NCBI GenBank assembly: GCA_017405545.1
Contig: JAFRAF010000053.1
Span: 1 to 5,487, forward strand
Reading direction: 5' to 3'
DNA length: 5,487 bases
Source: Oscillospiraceae bacterium
Lineage (GTDB): Bacteria; Bacillota; Clostridia; Oscillospirales; Oscillospiraceae
Under the pieces are notes generated by a model. The model was not told where the DNA came from. It ran no database searches and saw only the letters and a program-made list of their open reading frames with translations. The position numbers and the translations under genes are program-made. Positions 5,239 to 5,487 of this stretch are shown in pieces (position 1 is the first letter of the stretch; each line of letters starts with the position of its first letter).

Positions 5239-5487
5239 TATAAGGAGTCCTTGATCTTGAAAAGCGCACGAATGGCGCTGTAGTGACGGCCCTGTAGGGC
5301 CTTGTAAATGAGCGTCTTATTCTGCCCCAGCCTGTTCAGATAGGGGTTCTTTTCATAATCCGGGAAGTTATCTCTCAGATAGGAAGCGAAGCGCCCTATG
5401 AGCTTGCTGCGCTTGTCTATGCGAATGACCCTGACGCTTGCTGCGATATACACGTGATATATGGTGAGATAGCACAGCGCGTCATAG
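5238..5487 (-). CDS. Probable family 2 glycosyltransferase, C-terminal fragment (runs off right edge)
   Basis: The frame is open to the window edge, so only the last 82 residues are seen, beginning YDALCYLTIYHVYIAAS. A GTG at 5453 is in frame but is not a likely start, because coding continues upstream of it and it lacks a ribosome binding site. The basic, aromatic tail (RFASYLRDNFPDYEKNPYL at 27-45 of the visible part, then KTLIYKALQGRHYSAIRALFKIKDSL) resembles the C-terminal extension of Firmicutes GT2 enzymes that sit in capsule and teichoic-acid loci, which usually end in a 'YK.L...Y..L..LFKIK' pattern. The catalytic GT-A domain lies outside the window, so neither sugar nor acceptor can be judged. 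Its stop codon overlaps the flippase start by one base, so it belongs to the same operon. The family call rests on the tail only. Confidence 0.6.
   Translation of the reverse strand, partial: YDALCYLTIYHVYIAASVRVIRIDKRSKLIGRFASYLRDNFPDYEKNPYLNRLGQNKTLIYKALQGRHYSAIRALFKIKDSL

Noticed and set aside
5238..5453. A complete small 71-codon gene starting at the GTG at 5453
   Set aside because: The frame stays open upstream to the window edge with sensible protein sequence, and there is no ribosome binding site before this GTG; it is the 3' end of a longer gene.

Overview
The window reads as a chromosomal segment from a low-to-mid G+C Gram-positive bacterium, most likely a gut-type clostridium (Ruminococcaceae/Lachnospiraceae-like). 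Support comes from AGGAGG-type ribosome binding sites, a DegV-family gene, a short clostridial/archaeal-type SufC-SufB pair, and TagD/TagB-like glycerol-phosphate polymer genes. This is inference from family content, not a species identification. All recognised genes lie on the minus strand, so transcription runs from high to low coordinates.

Region 1 (5487 to 2411) is the 3' part of a surface-polysaccharide operon. It holds the C-terminal end of a probable family 2 glycosyltransferase (cut by the window edge), a Wzx/RfbX-type lipid-linked oligosaccharide flippase, a TagB/TagF-family CDP-glycerol glycerophosphotransferase and TagD, the CTP:glycerol-3-phosphate cytidylyltransferase. The junctions are a 1-nt overlap, an 8-nt overlap and a 16-nt gap, which fits one co-transcribed and translationally coupled unit. 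Together they suggest this job: TagD makes CDP-glycerol, the transferase places glycerol phosphate on a lipid-linked glycan, and the flippase carries the glycan across the membrane.

Region 2 (2410 to 2194) is a compact tRNA-Gln(CUG) unit with a perfect-consensus sigma-A-type promoter, an encoded CCA end, and a strong intrinsic terminator starting one nucleotide after the CCA. No separate terminator is visible for the polysaccharide operon, so this one may serve both units.

Region 3 (2193 to 240) has an intergenic leader followed by a two-gene Fe-S cluster assembly operon, sufC then a short sufB. No sufD, sufS or sufU is adjacent. This matches the two-component SUF-like minimal system (SmsC-SmsB). 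A bulged hairpin follows the operon.

Region 4 (239 to 1) carries a well-formed promoter with several perfect palindromes, a strong ribosome binding site and the first 34 codons of a DegV-family protein that runs off the left edge. I found no mobile element, CRISPR array or clearly new system. The most notable points are the minimal SufCB pair, the flippase plus TagB/TagD combination, and the palindrome-rich degV promoter.
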